NCBI GenBank assembly: GCA_019637555.1
Contig: JAHBVK010000021.1
Span: 28,425-92,424 of the forward strand
From: Anaerolineae bacterium
Lineage (GTDB): Bacteria > Chloroflexota > Anaerolineae > Aggregatilineales > UBA2796
Direction: 5' to 3'
DNA length: 64,000 bases
Shown: piece by piece, positions 18,708 through 27,519 of the stretch
Position numbering within the stretch: position 1 is the first letter of the stretch
Layout: every line of letters starts with the position of its first letter
Made by a program: the position numbers and the translations under genes
The notes under the pieces: model-generated
Databases searched by the model: none
The model's input: the letters and a program-made list of their open reading frames with translations, nothing else
Told to the model about the DNA's origin: nothing

Positions 18708-20225
18708 ATGGCAACACCACGCCGCCGCACCGGACGTACAACCACCACTTCCGCAGTCACAGGCGGATTCCGCCAGCCGCGTAATCCTCTGCCGCCCGTT
18801 GATCCACTCTCGCCGGAGCAGTTAGAGAAGATCGAAGCCGCGTCATTTCAAATTCTGGAAAACACAGGGATCGAGTTCCTCTCGCCGCGCGGCTTGGACA
18901 TCTGGGAGCAGGCAGGCGCAAAGGTGGATCGCTCGAACAAGCGCGTGCGCGTGGATCGCGGCTTGATCCTCGACAAGATCAAGACCGCGCCGAGCCAATT
19001 CACGCTGCACGCCCGCAATCCAGCGCACCACACGATCATGGGCGGCGATTACATGATCTTCGCCTCGGTCAGCGGTCCGGGCTATTCGCTGGACATCAAG
19101 CGCGGACGGCGCAACGGCACTTACGCCGATCTGGTCAACTTCATCAAGCTGTCGCAGAGCTTCGGCGTGATCCACAACATCGGCGGCTTCATCTGCGAGA
19201 ATCAGGATCACCACGAAGCGACGCGCCACCTCGATACCTATTACGCGCAACACTTGTACGCCGATAAGTGCATCATGCCCTCGGCGCTCGGCTACAACCA
19301 CGCGCATGACGCGGTGGAGATGGCGGCAATCGTTCACGGCGGTCACGAGCAGATTCGTCAATTTCCGGTGACGCTGACGATCATCAACTCGAATAGTCCG
19401 CTGCGTTTCGACACGCCGATGATCGACGGCATGACGCGCTACATTGAGGCGGGGCAAGCGGTCAGCATCACGCCATTCACGCTGGCGGGCGCGATGGCTC
19501 CGATCACGCTGGCGGGCGCAATCGCGCAGCAGAACGCGGAAGCACTGTTTGGCATCGCCTACACGCAAATCCTCAATCCCGGTAATCCGGTGGTTTATGG
19601 CGCGTTCACCAGCAACGTCGATATGCAAAGCGGATCGCCCGCCTTCGCTACGCCAGAAGGGGCATGGGCAACGCTGATCGGTGGTCAGTTGGCACGGCGC
19701 TATCACCTGCCCTATCGCGCCAGTAACGTCGCCAATTCCAAAGCGCCTGACGCCCAAGCTGGTTGGGAATCGATGAACGCGATGTGGCCCGTGATGCTCG
19801 GTCACGCTAATTACGTGCTGCACGCCGCTGGCTGGCTGGACGCAGGCTTGATCGCTGGCTACGAGAAGTTCATCATCGACGTGGAAGTGCTGCAACTGCT
19901 GGAAGGCTTCATGCGCGGCATCACCATTGATGATTCGACGCTGGCACTGGATGCCATTGATGAAGTGGGTCCCGGTGGACATTTCTTCGGCGTCGGGCAT
20001 ACGATGGAGCGCTACCGCAGCGAATTCTACCGTCCACTGCTCAGTGATTGGCAGAACTACGGCAACTGGGAGCAGTCGGGATCGCTGACGGCGGCGGATC
20101 GTGCCTACAAGATCGCGCAGGATACGCTGGCGAATTACGAGCAACCACCGCTTGATCTAGCGATTCAGGAAGAATTAGAGGCTTATATCGCTCGCCGCCG
20201 CCAAGAAATCTTACCGAACGGTTGA
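18708..20225 (+). CDS. MttB-family (non-pyrrolysine) trimethylamine:corrinoid methyltransferase homologue
   Basis: The 505-residue product belongs to the MttB superfamily: LSPEQLEKIEAASFQILENTGIEF at the N-terminus, then the TIM-barrel phrases VSGPGYSLDIKRGRR, IINSNSPLRFDTPMIDGM, ITPFTLAGAMAPITLAG and GPGGHFFGVGHTMERYR. The whole frame is read through without an amber codon, so it is the non-pyrrolysine type, as in glycine-betaine and related quaternary-amine methyltransferases. It should pass a methyl from a methylated amine to a corrinoid protein; no corrinoid protein or RamA-like activator is within the window. No Shine-Dalgarno is evident. The HNH gene follows 13 nt later, probably in one transcript. 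Confidence 0.9.
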   Translation: MATPRRRTGRTTTTSAVTGGFRQPRNPLPPVDPLSPEQLEKIEAASFQILENTGIEFLSPRGLDIWEQAGAKVDRSNKRVRVDRGLILDKIKTAPSQFTLHARNPAHHTIMGGDYMIFASVSGPGYSLDIKRGRRNGTYADLVNFIKLSQSFGVIHNIGGFICENQDHHEATRHLDTYYAQHLYADKCIMPSALGYNHAHDAVEMAAIVHGGHEQIRQFPVTLTIINSNSPLRFDTPMIDGMTRYIEAGQAVSITPFTLAGAMAPITLAGAIAQQNAEALFGIAYTQILNPGNPVVYGAFTSNVDMQSGSPAFATPEGAWATLIGGQLARRYHLPYRASNVANSKAPDAQAGWESMNAMWPVMLGHANYVLHAAGWLDAGLIAGYEKFIIDVEVLQLLEGFMRGITIDDSTLALDAIDEVGPGGHFFGVGHTMERYRSEFYRPLLSDWQNYGNWEQSGSLTAADRAYKIAQDTLANYEQPPLDLAIQEELEAYIARRRQEILPNG

Positions 20226-20238
20226 GGCATTCGGAATT

Positions 20239-20865
20239 ATGCGTATGCAGAACCCCACGCAAGATCAATCCGCCGAAGCACGTTCAGGCTTGTCGTTACG
20301 CAGTCCGTTCGGCTGGCTGCGCGGGATCGGCAAGGCGCTGTGGCGAGAGCGTGTGATCGCTGATGCGCCGATCTCCAAGCCGCGCAAGGAACTACCCTAC
20401 GTGCGCTATCGGGCACGGCGCAAGGCACTGCCGAACACGTACACGGCTGATGATTGGGCACAGGCACTGGATTACTGGGGCAACACCTGCGCGGTGTGCG
20501 GGCGTCCGCCGGGGTTGTGGCACACGCTGTCGCAAGATCACTGGCTGCCGCTGTCGCATCCTGATTGTCCGGGTACGGTGGCGATGAATATGCTGCCCTT
20601 GTGCTACGGCGCGGATGGCTGCAACAACAGCAAGGGCAAGAAAGAGCCGCACAAGTGGCTGATCGAGCGACTGGGCAAGCGCAAAGCGAAGAAGAAACTG
20701 GAGGAGATCGAGGCGTACTTCGCGTGGGTCAAGGATCAGATCGAGGTAACCTGCCCCGACTGCGACGGTGCGCTGATGTACGTGGAAGACTGGAACGTGT
20801 GGCGCTGTCAGGAGTGTGGTGCGGATTGGCGGGAGCAGGAGGAGGAAGAAGCAGGTAACGAGTAA
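20239..20865 (+). CDS. HNH endonuclease-like protein with C-terminal zinc ribbon
   Basis: The 208-residue protein has a central HNH/zinc module: CAVCGRP, then SQDHWLPLSHP (metal-binding DH), and NMLPLCYGADGCNNSKGKKEP with the Asn and cysteines expected of the beta-beta-alpha-metal fold (residues ~87-140). A basic helix (GKRKAKKKLEEIEAYF) and a zinc ribbon (CPDCDG...CQECGADW) follow. It resembles stand-alone HNH proteins rather than a restriction enzyme with known partners. It follows the MttB-like gene closely. Its last codons and TAA stop are formed by the dispersed repeat that also occurs at 15276, so the C-terminus may have been changed by that insertion. Confidence 0.75.
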   Translation: MRMQNPTQDQSAEARSGLSLRSPFGWLRGIGKALWRERVIADAPISKPRKELPYVRYRARRKALPNTYTADDWAQALDYWGNTCAVCGRPPGLWHTLSQDHWLPLSHPDCPGTVAMNMLPLCYGADGCNNSKGKKEPHKWLIERLGKRKAKKKLEEIEAYFAWVKDQIEVTCPDCDGALMYVEDWNVWRCQECGADWREQEEEEAGNE

Positions 20866-21336
20866 CGAGTGATGAGGAGTAGGGGAAAGTTAGATTCAAA
20901 CTTTGGGTGATTTAGGTAGGTTCTAAAATTAGTGATTTGAGCGTGAATTAGCAGGCAAGGTATCAGGCAAAACAGGCAAAAGCGTTTGAAAATAGTTTGT
21001 GAGATGACGATTTTGGTTTGAGAGAAGACCCTCACCCCCGCCCTCATCCCGCAAGCGGGAGAGGGTGATTCGAGTAACCCCTTTGACTTCCCGTGTGCGT
21101 TAATAACCCAAAGTGATCATTAGTGGCGAGGTTGATCGTCCGCTCCCGCTTGCGGGAGAGGGTGATTCGTGTAGTCGGGAGGACGCGGGATGGGTTGCTT
21201 TTTGCCCTCACCCCTAGCCCCTCTCCCCCAAGGAGAGGGAAAAGACAAGAGGAGGATTAAGTCCTTCTCCTTGAGGGAGAAGGATTTAGGATGAGGGCTT
21301 CCCCGCCAGCGGGAGAGGATAAGAGGTGAGGGTGCG
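20866..21336. repeat. 471-nt repeat-rich gap with several family (a) palindromes
   Basis: After an AT-rich stretch (20880-21020), at least four palindromes follow: CCCTCATCCCGCAAGCGGGAG-type at about 21028-21068, CTCCCGCTTGCGGGAG at 21142-21157, CCTCTCCCCCAAGGAGAGG at about 21218-21240, and CCTTCTCCTTGAGGGAGAAGG at about 21262-21285. Further GGGAGAGG/GGTGAGGG arms extend to 21332. The gap lies between convergent genes. No coding sequence is supported. Confidence 0.75.
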
Positions 21337-22542
21337 CTACGTCCGGTAATGCCCGTTGATGCTGACATAGTCGTGGCTGAGATCGCAGGTCCAGACGATG
21401 GCATCGGCGCTGCCCATGTTCACGTCAAGAGTGACGGTGACTTCTGGCTGCGCGGCAAGAGCATTGGCGCGAGCGTCGTCATAATTCAGCGGCAGCCCAT
21501 TCGACACCAGTTGCAGTTCGTCGTACCACAGCGAGGCTTTCCACTGATCGATGTCCACGCCGGATCGTCCCGCGGCAGCGAGGATTCGTCCCCAATTGGC
21601 GTCGCCACCGTAGAAAGCTGTTTTGACCAGCGGCGAGGTGGCGATGGTATTGGCGATCAAGCGGGCGTCGGCGCTAGTGGCGGCGTTCTTCACATGGATG
21701 GTGATGAAGCGGGTGACGCCTTCGCCATCGGCAACGATCTTGCGGGCGAGATTCTCACAGACGGCGGTGAGCGAGGCGACGAACTGCGGATAGTTGCTCT
21801 CGTTGATTGCCGTGCCGCTGCGTCCGCTGGCAAGCGCCAAGAGGGTATCGTTGGTGCTCATGTCGCCATCGATGACCACGCGGTTGAAGCTGACCTCCAC
21901 CGCTTCCAGCAGCGCCTTTTGCAACAGCGCCGGAGCGATCACCGCATCGGTGACAACGGTGCTGAGGAGAGTCGCCATGTTGGGGGCGATCATGCCCGCG
22001 CCTTTGGCGATCCCTGCGATGCTGTAGCCATCGGCAATGACGCTGGCGGATTTCGGCTTGGTGTCCGTCGTCATGATCGCGCGTGCTGCAACCGCCCAGT
22101 TGGTGGCGGAGAGCGATTGCGCCGCGACGGGGATGCCAGCGCGCATCTTCTCAATCGGTAGCTGCACGCCGATCACGCCCGTAGACATAACCAGCACCTC
22201 GTCCGCTTGGCAGCCAAGCATTTCCGCCACCCATTTCTGGGTGCTGCGGGCGTTCTCCATGCCGGGTTCGCCTGTGCAGGCATTGGCGCAGGCGGCATTG
22301 ATCAGCACGGCGCGGATTCGCTCCGGATGATCCGCCAGCAGCGCCCGATCCAAGATCACGGGGGCGGCTTGCACTTTGTTGCTGGTGAATACGCCCGCCG
22401 CTGCTCCCGCAGCCTCCATCACGATCAGGGCGAGATCAGGGGCGGGCTGCTTACGCAATCCCGCGTCGATCCCCGCGACCTGAAATCCGGCTACAGAAGC
22501 AATCGAATCACTAACTTCAATTTTGGTGGTCATCTCGATCAT
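21337..22542 (-). CDS. argJ: Glutamate N-acetyltransferase / ornithine acetyltransferase
   Basis: ArgJ transfers the acetyl group of N-acetylornithine to glutamate, and in its bifunctional form also uses acetyl-CoA. The 401-residue proprotein has the N-terminal phrases GVFTSNKVQAAPV and INAACANACTG. The self-cleavage site is KGAGMIAPNMATLL, where the Thr after Ala becomes the catalytic N-terminus of the beta chain. It ends with VSINGHYRT, a typical ArgJ C-terminus. The alternative ATG at 22533 is equally possible. It is the last gene of the leftward arg cluster, separated from argG by a large palindrome. Confidence 0.95.
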   Translation of the reverse strand: MIEMTTKIEVSDSIASVAGFQVAGIDAGLRKQPAPDLALIVMEAAGAAAGVFTSNKVQAAPVILDRALLADHPERIRAVLINAACANACTGEPGMENARSTQKWVAEMLGCQADEVLVMSTGVIGVQLPIEKMRAGIPVAAQSLSATNWAVAARAIMTTDTKPKSASVIADGYSIAGIAKGAGMIAPNMATLLSTVVTDAVIAPALLQKALLEAVEVSFNRVVIDGDMSTNDTLLALASGRSGTAINESNYPQFVASLTAVCENLARKIVADGEGVTRFITIHVKNAATSADARLIANTIATSPLVKTAFYGGDANWGRILAAAGRSGVDIDQWKASLWYDELQLVSNGLPLNYDDARANALAAQPEVTVTLDVNMGSADAIVWTCDLSHDYVSINGHYRT

Positions 22543-22568
22543 GGAGTTTCGCGTACCTCGTAGAAGAA

Positions 22569-22655
22569 CCTCACCCCTAACCCCTCTCCGTCAACGGAGA
22601 GGGAAATTTGAGAAACTAGATTCCCCTCCGTCAACGGACGGGGTTAGGGGTGAGT
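22569..22655. repeat. Composite palindrome between argG and argJ
   Basis: A perfect 15-bp outer stem (CTCACCCCTAACCCC at 22570-22584 with GGGGTTAGGGGTGAG at 22640-22654) encloses two smaller hairpins with CCGTCAACGG cores. The array would form a strong structure in the arg transcript and may lower expression of argJ or protect the upstream message. Confidence 0.85.
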
Positions 22656-22696
22656 TAAGTAACTATTTAGTTCGACTCGTCTCTAGCCGACCACGA

Positions 22697-23962
22697 TTAG
22701 TCGCGCTTGAACTTGTCGAAATCGACCTGACGATACTTGCTCGGATTGCCTCCATCAAGCGCCAGCAGCGCTTCCACTTTGTTGGGCAGCCCGAACAGGT
22801 GGATGAAGCCTTCGGCGTCCTGCTGGTTGTAGATATCCATCTGACCGAAGGAGGCGTAATCTTCGCGGTAGAGGCTGAAGGGCGAACGGCGACCCGTCAG
22901 CGTGACGTTGCCCTTGTACAGTTCGAGGCGGACATCGCCGGTGACGTTGCGCTGCGTGACATCCACGAAGGAATCGAGCGCCTCGCGCAGGGTGCAGAAC
23001 CACTGACCGTTGTAGACCAGTTCGGCATACTTGATCGCCAGCACTTGCTTCTGATGCAGCGTGGCTTTATCGAGGCAGATGCTTTCCAGCGATTGATGCG
23101 CCTTGTAGAGGATCGTGCCACCGGGAGTTTCATAGACGCCGCGCGACTTCATGCCGACCAGCCGATTTTCCACCAGATCGACGCGCCCGATGCCGTGCTT
23201 ACTGCCCAGTTTGTTTAAGCGGGTGAACAGATCCAGCGGTTCCAGTTCTTCATCGTTCAGCGCGACGGGATAGCCTTCCTTGAAGCTGATGATGATCGAC
23301 TCGGCTTCGTCAGGCGCTGCCTGCGGACTCTTGGTCAGCGTGAACATGGATTCTTCAGGCTTGTTCCACGGATTCTCCAGCGGACCGCCTTCGTGACTCA
23401 TGTGGAACAGGTTGCGATCACGGCTGTAGATCGATTTGAGGGTGGCGGAGACGGGGATGCCGCGTTCTTCGGCGTATTCCACCGCATCCTCACGGCTGCG
23501 GATGAACCACTTATCGTCACGCCAAGGCGCGATGATGCCGAGCTTAGGATTGAGCGCCATCACCGACACCTCGAAGCGCACCTGATCGTTACCCTTGCCC
23601 GTGCAGCCATGCGCGACGGCATCAGCGCCTTCGCGCTCCGCCACATCGACCATGTGCAGCGCGATCAACGGACGGGCGAACGATGTGCCGAGCAGATATT
23701 CGCGCTCGTAGATCGCGCCAGCACGCATGGTCGGGAAGATGAAGTCGGTGAGGAATTCGTGGCGTAGATCGCGGACGATCAGCTTGCTAGCTCCGCTTTT
23801 CTTCGCCTTCTCGTCCAGTCCGGTAAGTTCTTCTTCCTGCCCCAGATCAGCGGTGAAGCAGATGACCTCGACATCGTATGTCTCGATCAGCCATGGGACG
23901 ATCACCGAAGTGTCTAAACCGCCGCTGTAGGCAAGGATGACTTTGTTGAATTGTTGACCCAC
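22697..23962 (-). CDS. argG: Argininosuccinate synthase
   Basis: ArgG joins citrulline and aspartate using ATP. The 421-residue product begins QFNKVILAYSGGLDTSVI with the N-type ATP pyrophosphatase P-loop SGGLDTS. It carries AHGCTGKGNDQVRFE, SRDRNLFHMSHEGGPLENPW and GRRSPFSLY. The start is GTG: the preceding gene's TAG shares its last G with this GTG (TAGTG). Re-initiation by the same ribosome is therefore likely. Confidence 0.97.
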   Translation of the reverse strand: MGQQFNKVILAYSGGLDTSVIVPWLIETYDVEVICFTADLGQEEELTGLDEKAKKSGASKLIVRDLRHEFLTDFIFPTMRAGAIYEREYLLGTSFARPLIALHMVDVAEREGADAVAHGCTGKGNDQVRFEVSVMALNPKLGIIAPWRDDKWFIRSREDAVEYAEERGIPVSATLKSIYSRDRNLFHMSHEGGPLENPWNKPEESMFTLTKSPQAAPDEAESIIISFKEGYPVALNDEELEPLDLFTRLNKLGSKHGIGRVDLVENRLVGMKSRGVYETPGGTILYKAHQSLESICLDKATLHQKQVLAIKYAELVYNGQWFCTLREALDSFVDVTQRNVTGDVRLELYKGNVTLTGRRSPFSLYREDYASFGQMDIYNQQDAEGFIHLFGLPNKVEALLALDGGNPSKYRQVDFDKFKRD

Positions 23963-24369
23963 TATGAACCTGCCTTATTTTCCTGTTGTGCTGAACCCTG
24001 TTGTAATAGCTGCTGGGTGTAGTCCCACGCCGCAGCATAATCATCGAAAATGACGGCACGTTGTGAACGCGCTAGCCGGAACAATAACTGGATCATGGCT
24101 TTGACGGCGGCAGAACTGATCACGAGGATCACTTCTGCGCCCGCCTGCGGACTCCAGTTCCAATGCCTAATCTTGTGTATCGACGCAATGCCTCGCGGTA
24201 ACTCCTTCGCCTGCCGCAGATCGACAAAGGAGTAGATCGGTTCGCTAGACTCATTGATGAACTGGTTGACTGCATCGATCTTCGGGATCAGGTCATCCAT
24301 CGACCAAGGATCGGCAATTTCCCAGTACATCAGCCTGCCATCTGCCTGAACTTCTTGCTTGATTGGCAT
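23962..24369 (-). CDS. Small hypothetical protein coupled to argG
   Basis: I do not recognise this 135-residue product with confidence. It is mixed alpha/beta: QADGRLMYWEIADPWSMDDLIPKIDAV, then IYSFVDLRQAKELPRGI and AEVILVISSAAVKAMIQLLFRLARSQRAVIFDDYAAAWDYTQQLL. The strand-turn SFVDLR and the overall size recall SpoIIAA/STAS-like single-domain proteins, but this is only a visual impression. Its stop overlaps the argG start by one base, and argD lies 79 nt upstream. A function tied to arginine metabolism or its regulation is possible. Confidence 0.7.
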   Translation of the reverse strand: MPIKQEVQADGRLMYWEIADPWSMDDLIPKIDAVNQFINESSEPIYSFVDLRQAKELPRGIASIHKIRHWNWSPQAGAEVILVISSAAVKAMIQLLFRLARSQRAVIFDDYAAAWDYTQQLLQQGSAQQENKAGS

Positions 24370-24448
24370 TGTGATATTCCGTGCTGCGATGCAAGCTACA
24401 GTTGCGACATAATGAACACGGATATACGATAGAAGTTACCGACGTTTT

Positions 24449-25657
24449 TTACAAGTGCGTGAAAATACCCGTCAACCGTTCGATCAGCGCGTCAACGTGT
24501 GGCTTTTCAAGGATCAACGGCGGTACGAGGCGGAGCACATTTACGCCCGCGCCGACCAACAGCAGTCCCTTATCCGCGCCCTGCTTGACGATTGTCTCGA
24601 CTTCAGTGTCCAGTTCCACACCGATCATCAAGCCCCGCCCGCGAACTTCTTTGATGTGCGGACTATTAAGTTCCTCCAACTGCTCCGTCAGGTAGCCGCC
24701 GACTTCTGTCACGTTGGAGAGGAATTTAGGATCGTTGATGCGATCAAAGACGTGGTTCGCCACTGCGCAGACCAGCGGACCGCCCGCGAAGGTGGTACCG
24801 TGATCGCCGTAAGACATCACCGCCGCTACTTTGTCGGTCATCAGGATCGCGCCGATGGGCAAGCCACCTGCCAGCGGTTTCGCCAATGTCATGATGTCCG
24901 GCTCGACGCCGCCGATGGTGTGCGCCCACAGCGCGCCCGTGCGTCCGAGTCCACACTGCACTTCGTCAAAGACCAGCAGCGCGCCCACCTGATCGCAGCG
25001 TTTGCGCAGCGCCGCCAGAAATTCGGGTGACGCGGGGTGGATGCCACCTTCGCCCTGCACGGGTTCGATGAACACGGCGCAGGTTTCCCCGGTGATGTAC
25101 TGATCCAGCGCGGCGATGTCGTTGAACGGCGCCACCGTGACGCCATCGAGCAGCGGGCGGAAGGGCGCTTGATAGTGCTCCTTCGGCGTCAGCGAAAGTG
25201 CTCCCATGGTGCGTCCGTGAAAGGCATGCTCGAAGCAAACCAGTCCCGTTTTCCGCTGATCGGGGTGCGTCACTCTAGCGTACTTGCGGGCGATCTTGAT
25301 CGCGCCTTCGTTCGCTTCCGTGCCGGAGTTGGTGAAGAACGCCTTATCCGCGAAGCTGTTAGCAGTGAGCTTGGTCGCCAGTTCGACCTGCGGCGCGGTG
25401 AAATAAAGATTGCTGGTGTGGATCAGCTTGCGTGATTGCGAGGCGATCACTTCCGCCATGCCCGCATCGGCGTGACCGAGCGCGTTGACCGCGATGCCCG
25501 CCATGAAATCCAGATACTCTTTGCCATCCGCATCCCAAACCTTCACGCCATCGCCATGCGTCAGCACGACGGGGGCACGTTTGTAGGTCTGCATGATGTG
25601 CTGCTTTTCGCCCGCCATGATCGCGGCGGCGGTCAATTCGGTGGTATCTGCTGTCAT
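24449..25657 (-). CDS. argD: Acetylornithine aminotransferase
   Basis: This class-III PLP aminotransferase of 402 residues makes N-acetylornithine from the semialdehyde with glutamate as donor. Landmarks are GDGVKVWDADGKEYLDFMAGIAVNALGH, the GTEANEGAIKIARKYAR segment, FHGRTMGALSLT, VFDEVQCGLGRTG, and the PLP lysine in TLAKPLAGGLPIGA. GAGGAGGAG ahead of the ATG gives a strong ribosome site. The 310-nt gap to argB is filled with palindromic repeats. Confidence 0.96.
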   Translation of the reverse strand: MTADTTELTAAAIMAGEKQHIMQTYKRAPVVLTHGDGVKVWDADGKEYLDFMAGIAVNALGHADAGMAEVIASQSRKLIHTSNLYFTAPQVELATKLTANSFADKAFFTNSGTEANEGAIKIARKYARVTHPDQRKTGLVCFEHAFHGRTMGALSLTPKEHYQAPFRPLLDGVTVAPFNDIAALDQYITGETCAVFIEPVQGEGGIHPASPEFLAALRKRCDQVGALLVFDEVQCGLGRTGALWAHTIGGVEPDIMTLAKPLAGGLPIGAILMTDKVAAVMSYGDHGTTFAGGPLVCAVANHVFDRINDPKFLSNVTEVGGYLTEQLEELNSPHIKEVRGRGLMIGVELDTEVETIVKQGADKGLLLVGAGVNVLRLVPPLILEKPHVDALIERLTGIFTHL

Positions 25658-25967
25658 TGTCTGTTCTCCTCCTCGATTTACCTCACCCCGTCGCTTCGCG
25701 CCACCCCTCTCCGTTAACAGAGAGGGGATCGGGTCGGCGGCGGTTGTTACCTGTGTTGTCCGCAGTTCAGAACTAGATCACTGAATACGGCGATCCTCTG
25801 TTTGTGCTTACCGACGTTTTGCGTCGTTCTGCGTCGTCGTTCTGCTTTACCTCACCCCGTCGCTTCGCGTCACCCCTCTCCGTTTACAGAGAGGGGATCA
25901 GGTCGGCGACGGATAATTCTTTAGTGCTCGATAGTTCAGGACTAACGCCCTGAGCTGAAATAGTGGT
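25658..25967. repeat. Two family (a) repeats between argB and argD
   Basis: Two near-identical units start at 25678 and 25847. Each reads CCTCACCCCGTCGCTTCGCG, then CACCCCTCTCCGTT(A/T)ACAGAGAGGGGATC and GGTCGGCG(A/G)CGG. They are in the same orientation, about 169 nt apart. Otherwise the 310-nt gap holds no gene. The hairpins sit inside the presumed arg transcript and could separate argB from argD expression. Confidence 0.8.
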
Positions 25968-26711
25968 TTATGCTAGAACTAGCGTGCCGCTGTTCTGCGC
26001 TAACCCTTCTAGATTCGTGATCTGCGCTTTGCCGACGCCTGCGGAAAGCGCATCGAGCGCGGCATTCAGTTTGACCGCCATGCCACCCGTGATCACGCCG
26101 TCGCTGATCAGGCGCTGTACGTCGCTGCGGCTGATCTCGGTGATCACACTGCCATCCTTCAAGACGCCGGGGACATCGGTCAGGAAGGTGACTTGATCCG
26201 CGTTGAGTGCCGCTGCCACCGCACCCGCCGCCCGATCCGCGTTGGCGTTGAAGAAGCCGCCATCTTCGCCTAAGAGCACGGGCGCGATCACGGGGACGAC
26301 TTTAGCGCCAAGCGCTTCTTTCAAGACAGTGGTGTTCACTGCCGCGACTTCGCCCACGCGCTCCAGATCGGCACCGGGATGCTGAAACTTCTTGCCGCGC
26401 AACAGCCAGCGATCCGCGCCGTTGAAGCCCTGCGCCTGCACTCCCGCTTTGATCAGCGCTGCCACCAGCGAGATATTCGCCTGCCCGACCAGCACCATCG
26501 CCACCACTTCCATTGTGGCGGCGTCGGTGACGCGCAAGCCATCGACATAGCGCGGTTCGATGCCTAACTTCTCTTGCAGCGACTTGATGCCTTTGCCGCC
26601 GCCATGCACGATCACGGGTAGATCCGGCATCCGCGCCACGATCTGCGCCATGCCCGCGATGAACGCCGGATCGTCTAACTGATTGCCGCCAATTTTCAAA
26701 ACAGAGGTCAT
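25968..26711 (-). CDS. argB: Acetylglutamate kinase
   Basis: ArgB phosphorylates N-acetylglutamate. The 247-residue kinase has the amino-acid-kinase fold signatures VLKIGGNQL, VHGGGKGIKSL, RYVDGLRVTDAATMEVVAMVL, NADRAAGAVAAAL and LTDVPGVLKDG. I start it at ATG 26711, where the protein matches the family; the open frame extends upstream to 26879 without homology. The ATG overlaps the stop of the upstream GNAT gene by four bases (ATGA). The length fits the shorter, possibly arginine-insensitive ArgB type, though sensitivity cannot be read directly. Confidence 0.95.
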   Translation of the reverse strand: MTSVLKIGGNQLDDPAFIAGMAQIVARMPDLPVIVHGGGKGIKSLQEKLGIEPRYVDGLRVTDAATMEVVAMVLVGQANISLVAALIKAGVQAQGFNGADRWLLRGKKFQHPGADLERVGEVAAVNTTVLKEALGAKVVPVIAPVLLGEDGGFFNANADRAAGAVAAALNADQVTFLTDVPGVLKDGSVITEISRSDVQRLISDGVITGGMAVKLNAALDALSAGVGKAQITNLEGLAQNSGTLVLA

Positions 26712-27490
26712 TGTGTGAAATCTTTCGTTCGATACCAGTAATCGTAAGTTGGCACGAAGCCGAGTCCGCTGTACAGACGCACCGCGCGAGAGTTGTCTCC
26801 TAGCACCTGCAAGTAAGCTCTGGTTGCGCCGTGCTCTTTGGCGAAGTGGAGCAGATTCAACATCAGTTGGCGACCCCAACCGCGTCCGCGCTGCTGTGCA
26901 TCCACCACGATGTCGTAGAAGCCGACATATTCACGCTCGACCACCGCCAACCCAAGTGCCACCGGAACGCCATCGTTGAGCACGAAGGCGAAGGCTTTGG
27001 GCAGCCGGATTTGCGCCAGCAGATCGCGCATGGTAGCGAGATGCTGCGGCGCGATCTCGTTCATGGTCATGTAGGCGTCGATCCAGGCGGGCGTGGCTTC
27101 GGCAAGAAGCTGCACATCCTGATGATCTGGCGCGGGGATGGTCGAGAGATCGGCATGCGTCATGACCATGCTCGGACCGGAGACCGCATAGCCGCGATCT
27201 TCCAAGATGGAGTCGAGATCAGCGGGCTGGCAAGCAGAGGTCAGCTTGAACAGAGTCGGCTGCTGGCGGGCGCTGTAAGCCGCTTCGCAGTATGTCAGCT
27301 TATCCTCAATATCCAGCGAGGAGGCGTACAGGGCGCTGATGGAATTGGCGCGGCGCGTATAGTTGCGGGCGAAACGCAGCAGCCAGCCATCATAGACCAG
27401 TGTATTCAGGGCGGGCCACGAGTTAGCGGTCAGTTCTTCGACGCCCCGTATTCGATCAGTGGCGAGGGCGTTGGCGGTGTACATCTTCAT
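26708..27490 (-). CDS. GNAT-family N-acetyltransferase in the arg cluster
   Basis: The 260-residue protein has a C-terminal GNAT domain: VGFYDIVVDAQQRGRGWGRQLMLNLLHFA contains the acetyl-CoA-binding QxxGxG/A loop, and RAVRLYSGLGFVPTYDYWYR ends the fold. An N-terminal half (VYDGWLLRFARNYTRRANSISAL) is common to two-lobed GNATs. Its place between argC and argB, overlapping argB by 4 nt, makes it a candidate N-acetylglutamate synthase (ArgA function). That is an inference from context: argJ may already supply N-acetylglutamate, and the substrate is not evident. Confidence 0.82.
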   Translation of the reverse strand: MKMYTANALATDRIRGVEELTANSWPALNTLVYDGWLLRFARNYTRRANSISALYASSLDIEDKLTYCEAAYSARQQPTLFKLTSACQPADLDSILEDRGYAVSGPSMVMTHADLSTIPAPDHQDVQLLAEATPAWIDAYMTMNEIAPQHLATMRDLLAQIRLPKAFAFVLNDGVPVALGLAVVEREYVGFYDIVVDAQQRGRGWGRQLMLNLLHFAKEHGATRAYLQVLGDNSRAVRLYSGLGFVPTYDYWYRTKDFTQ

Positions 27491-27519
27491 CTGGCGCGTT
27501 TACCCCTTATCTATAGTCT

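Noticed and set aside
18843..20144. 433-codon open frame antisense to the MttB-like gene
   Set aside because: A shadow frame of a GC-rich gene, rich in Arg/His/Val with no family features or ribosome site.
18708..20225. Pyrrolysine-containing MttB
   Set aside because: There is no in-frame TAG within the gene and no pyl genes in the window.
21349..22161. 270-codon frame antisense to argJ
   Set aside because: Mirror of the argJ coding frame; no recognisable motifs.
26712..26879. 56-residue N-terminal extension of ArgB
   Set aside because: It overlaps the GNAT gene in another frame and has no homology; the ATGA junction at 26708-26711 marks the real start.
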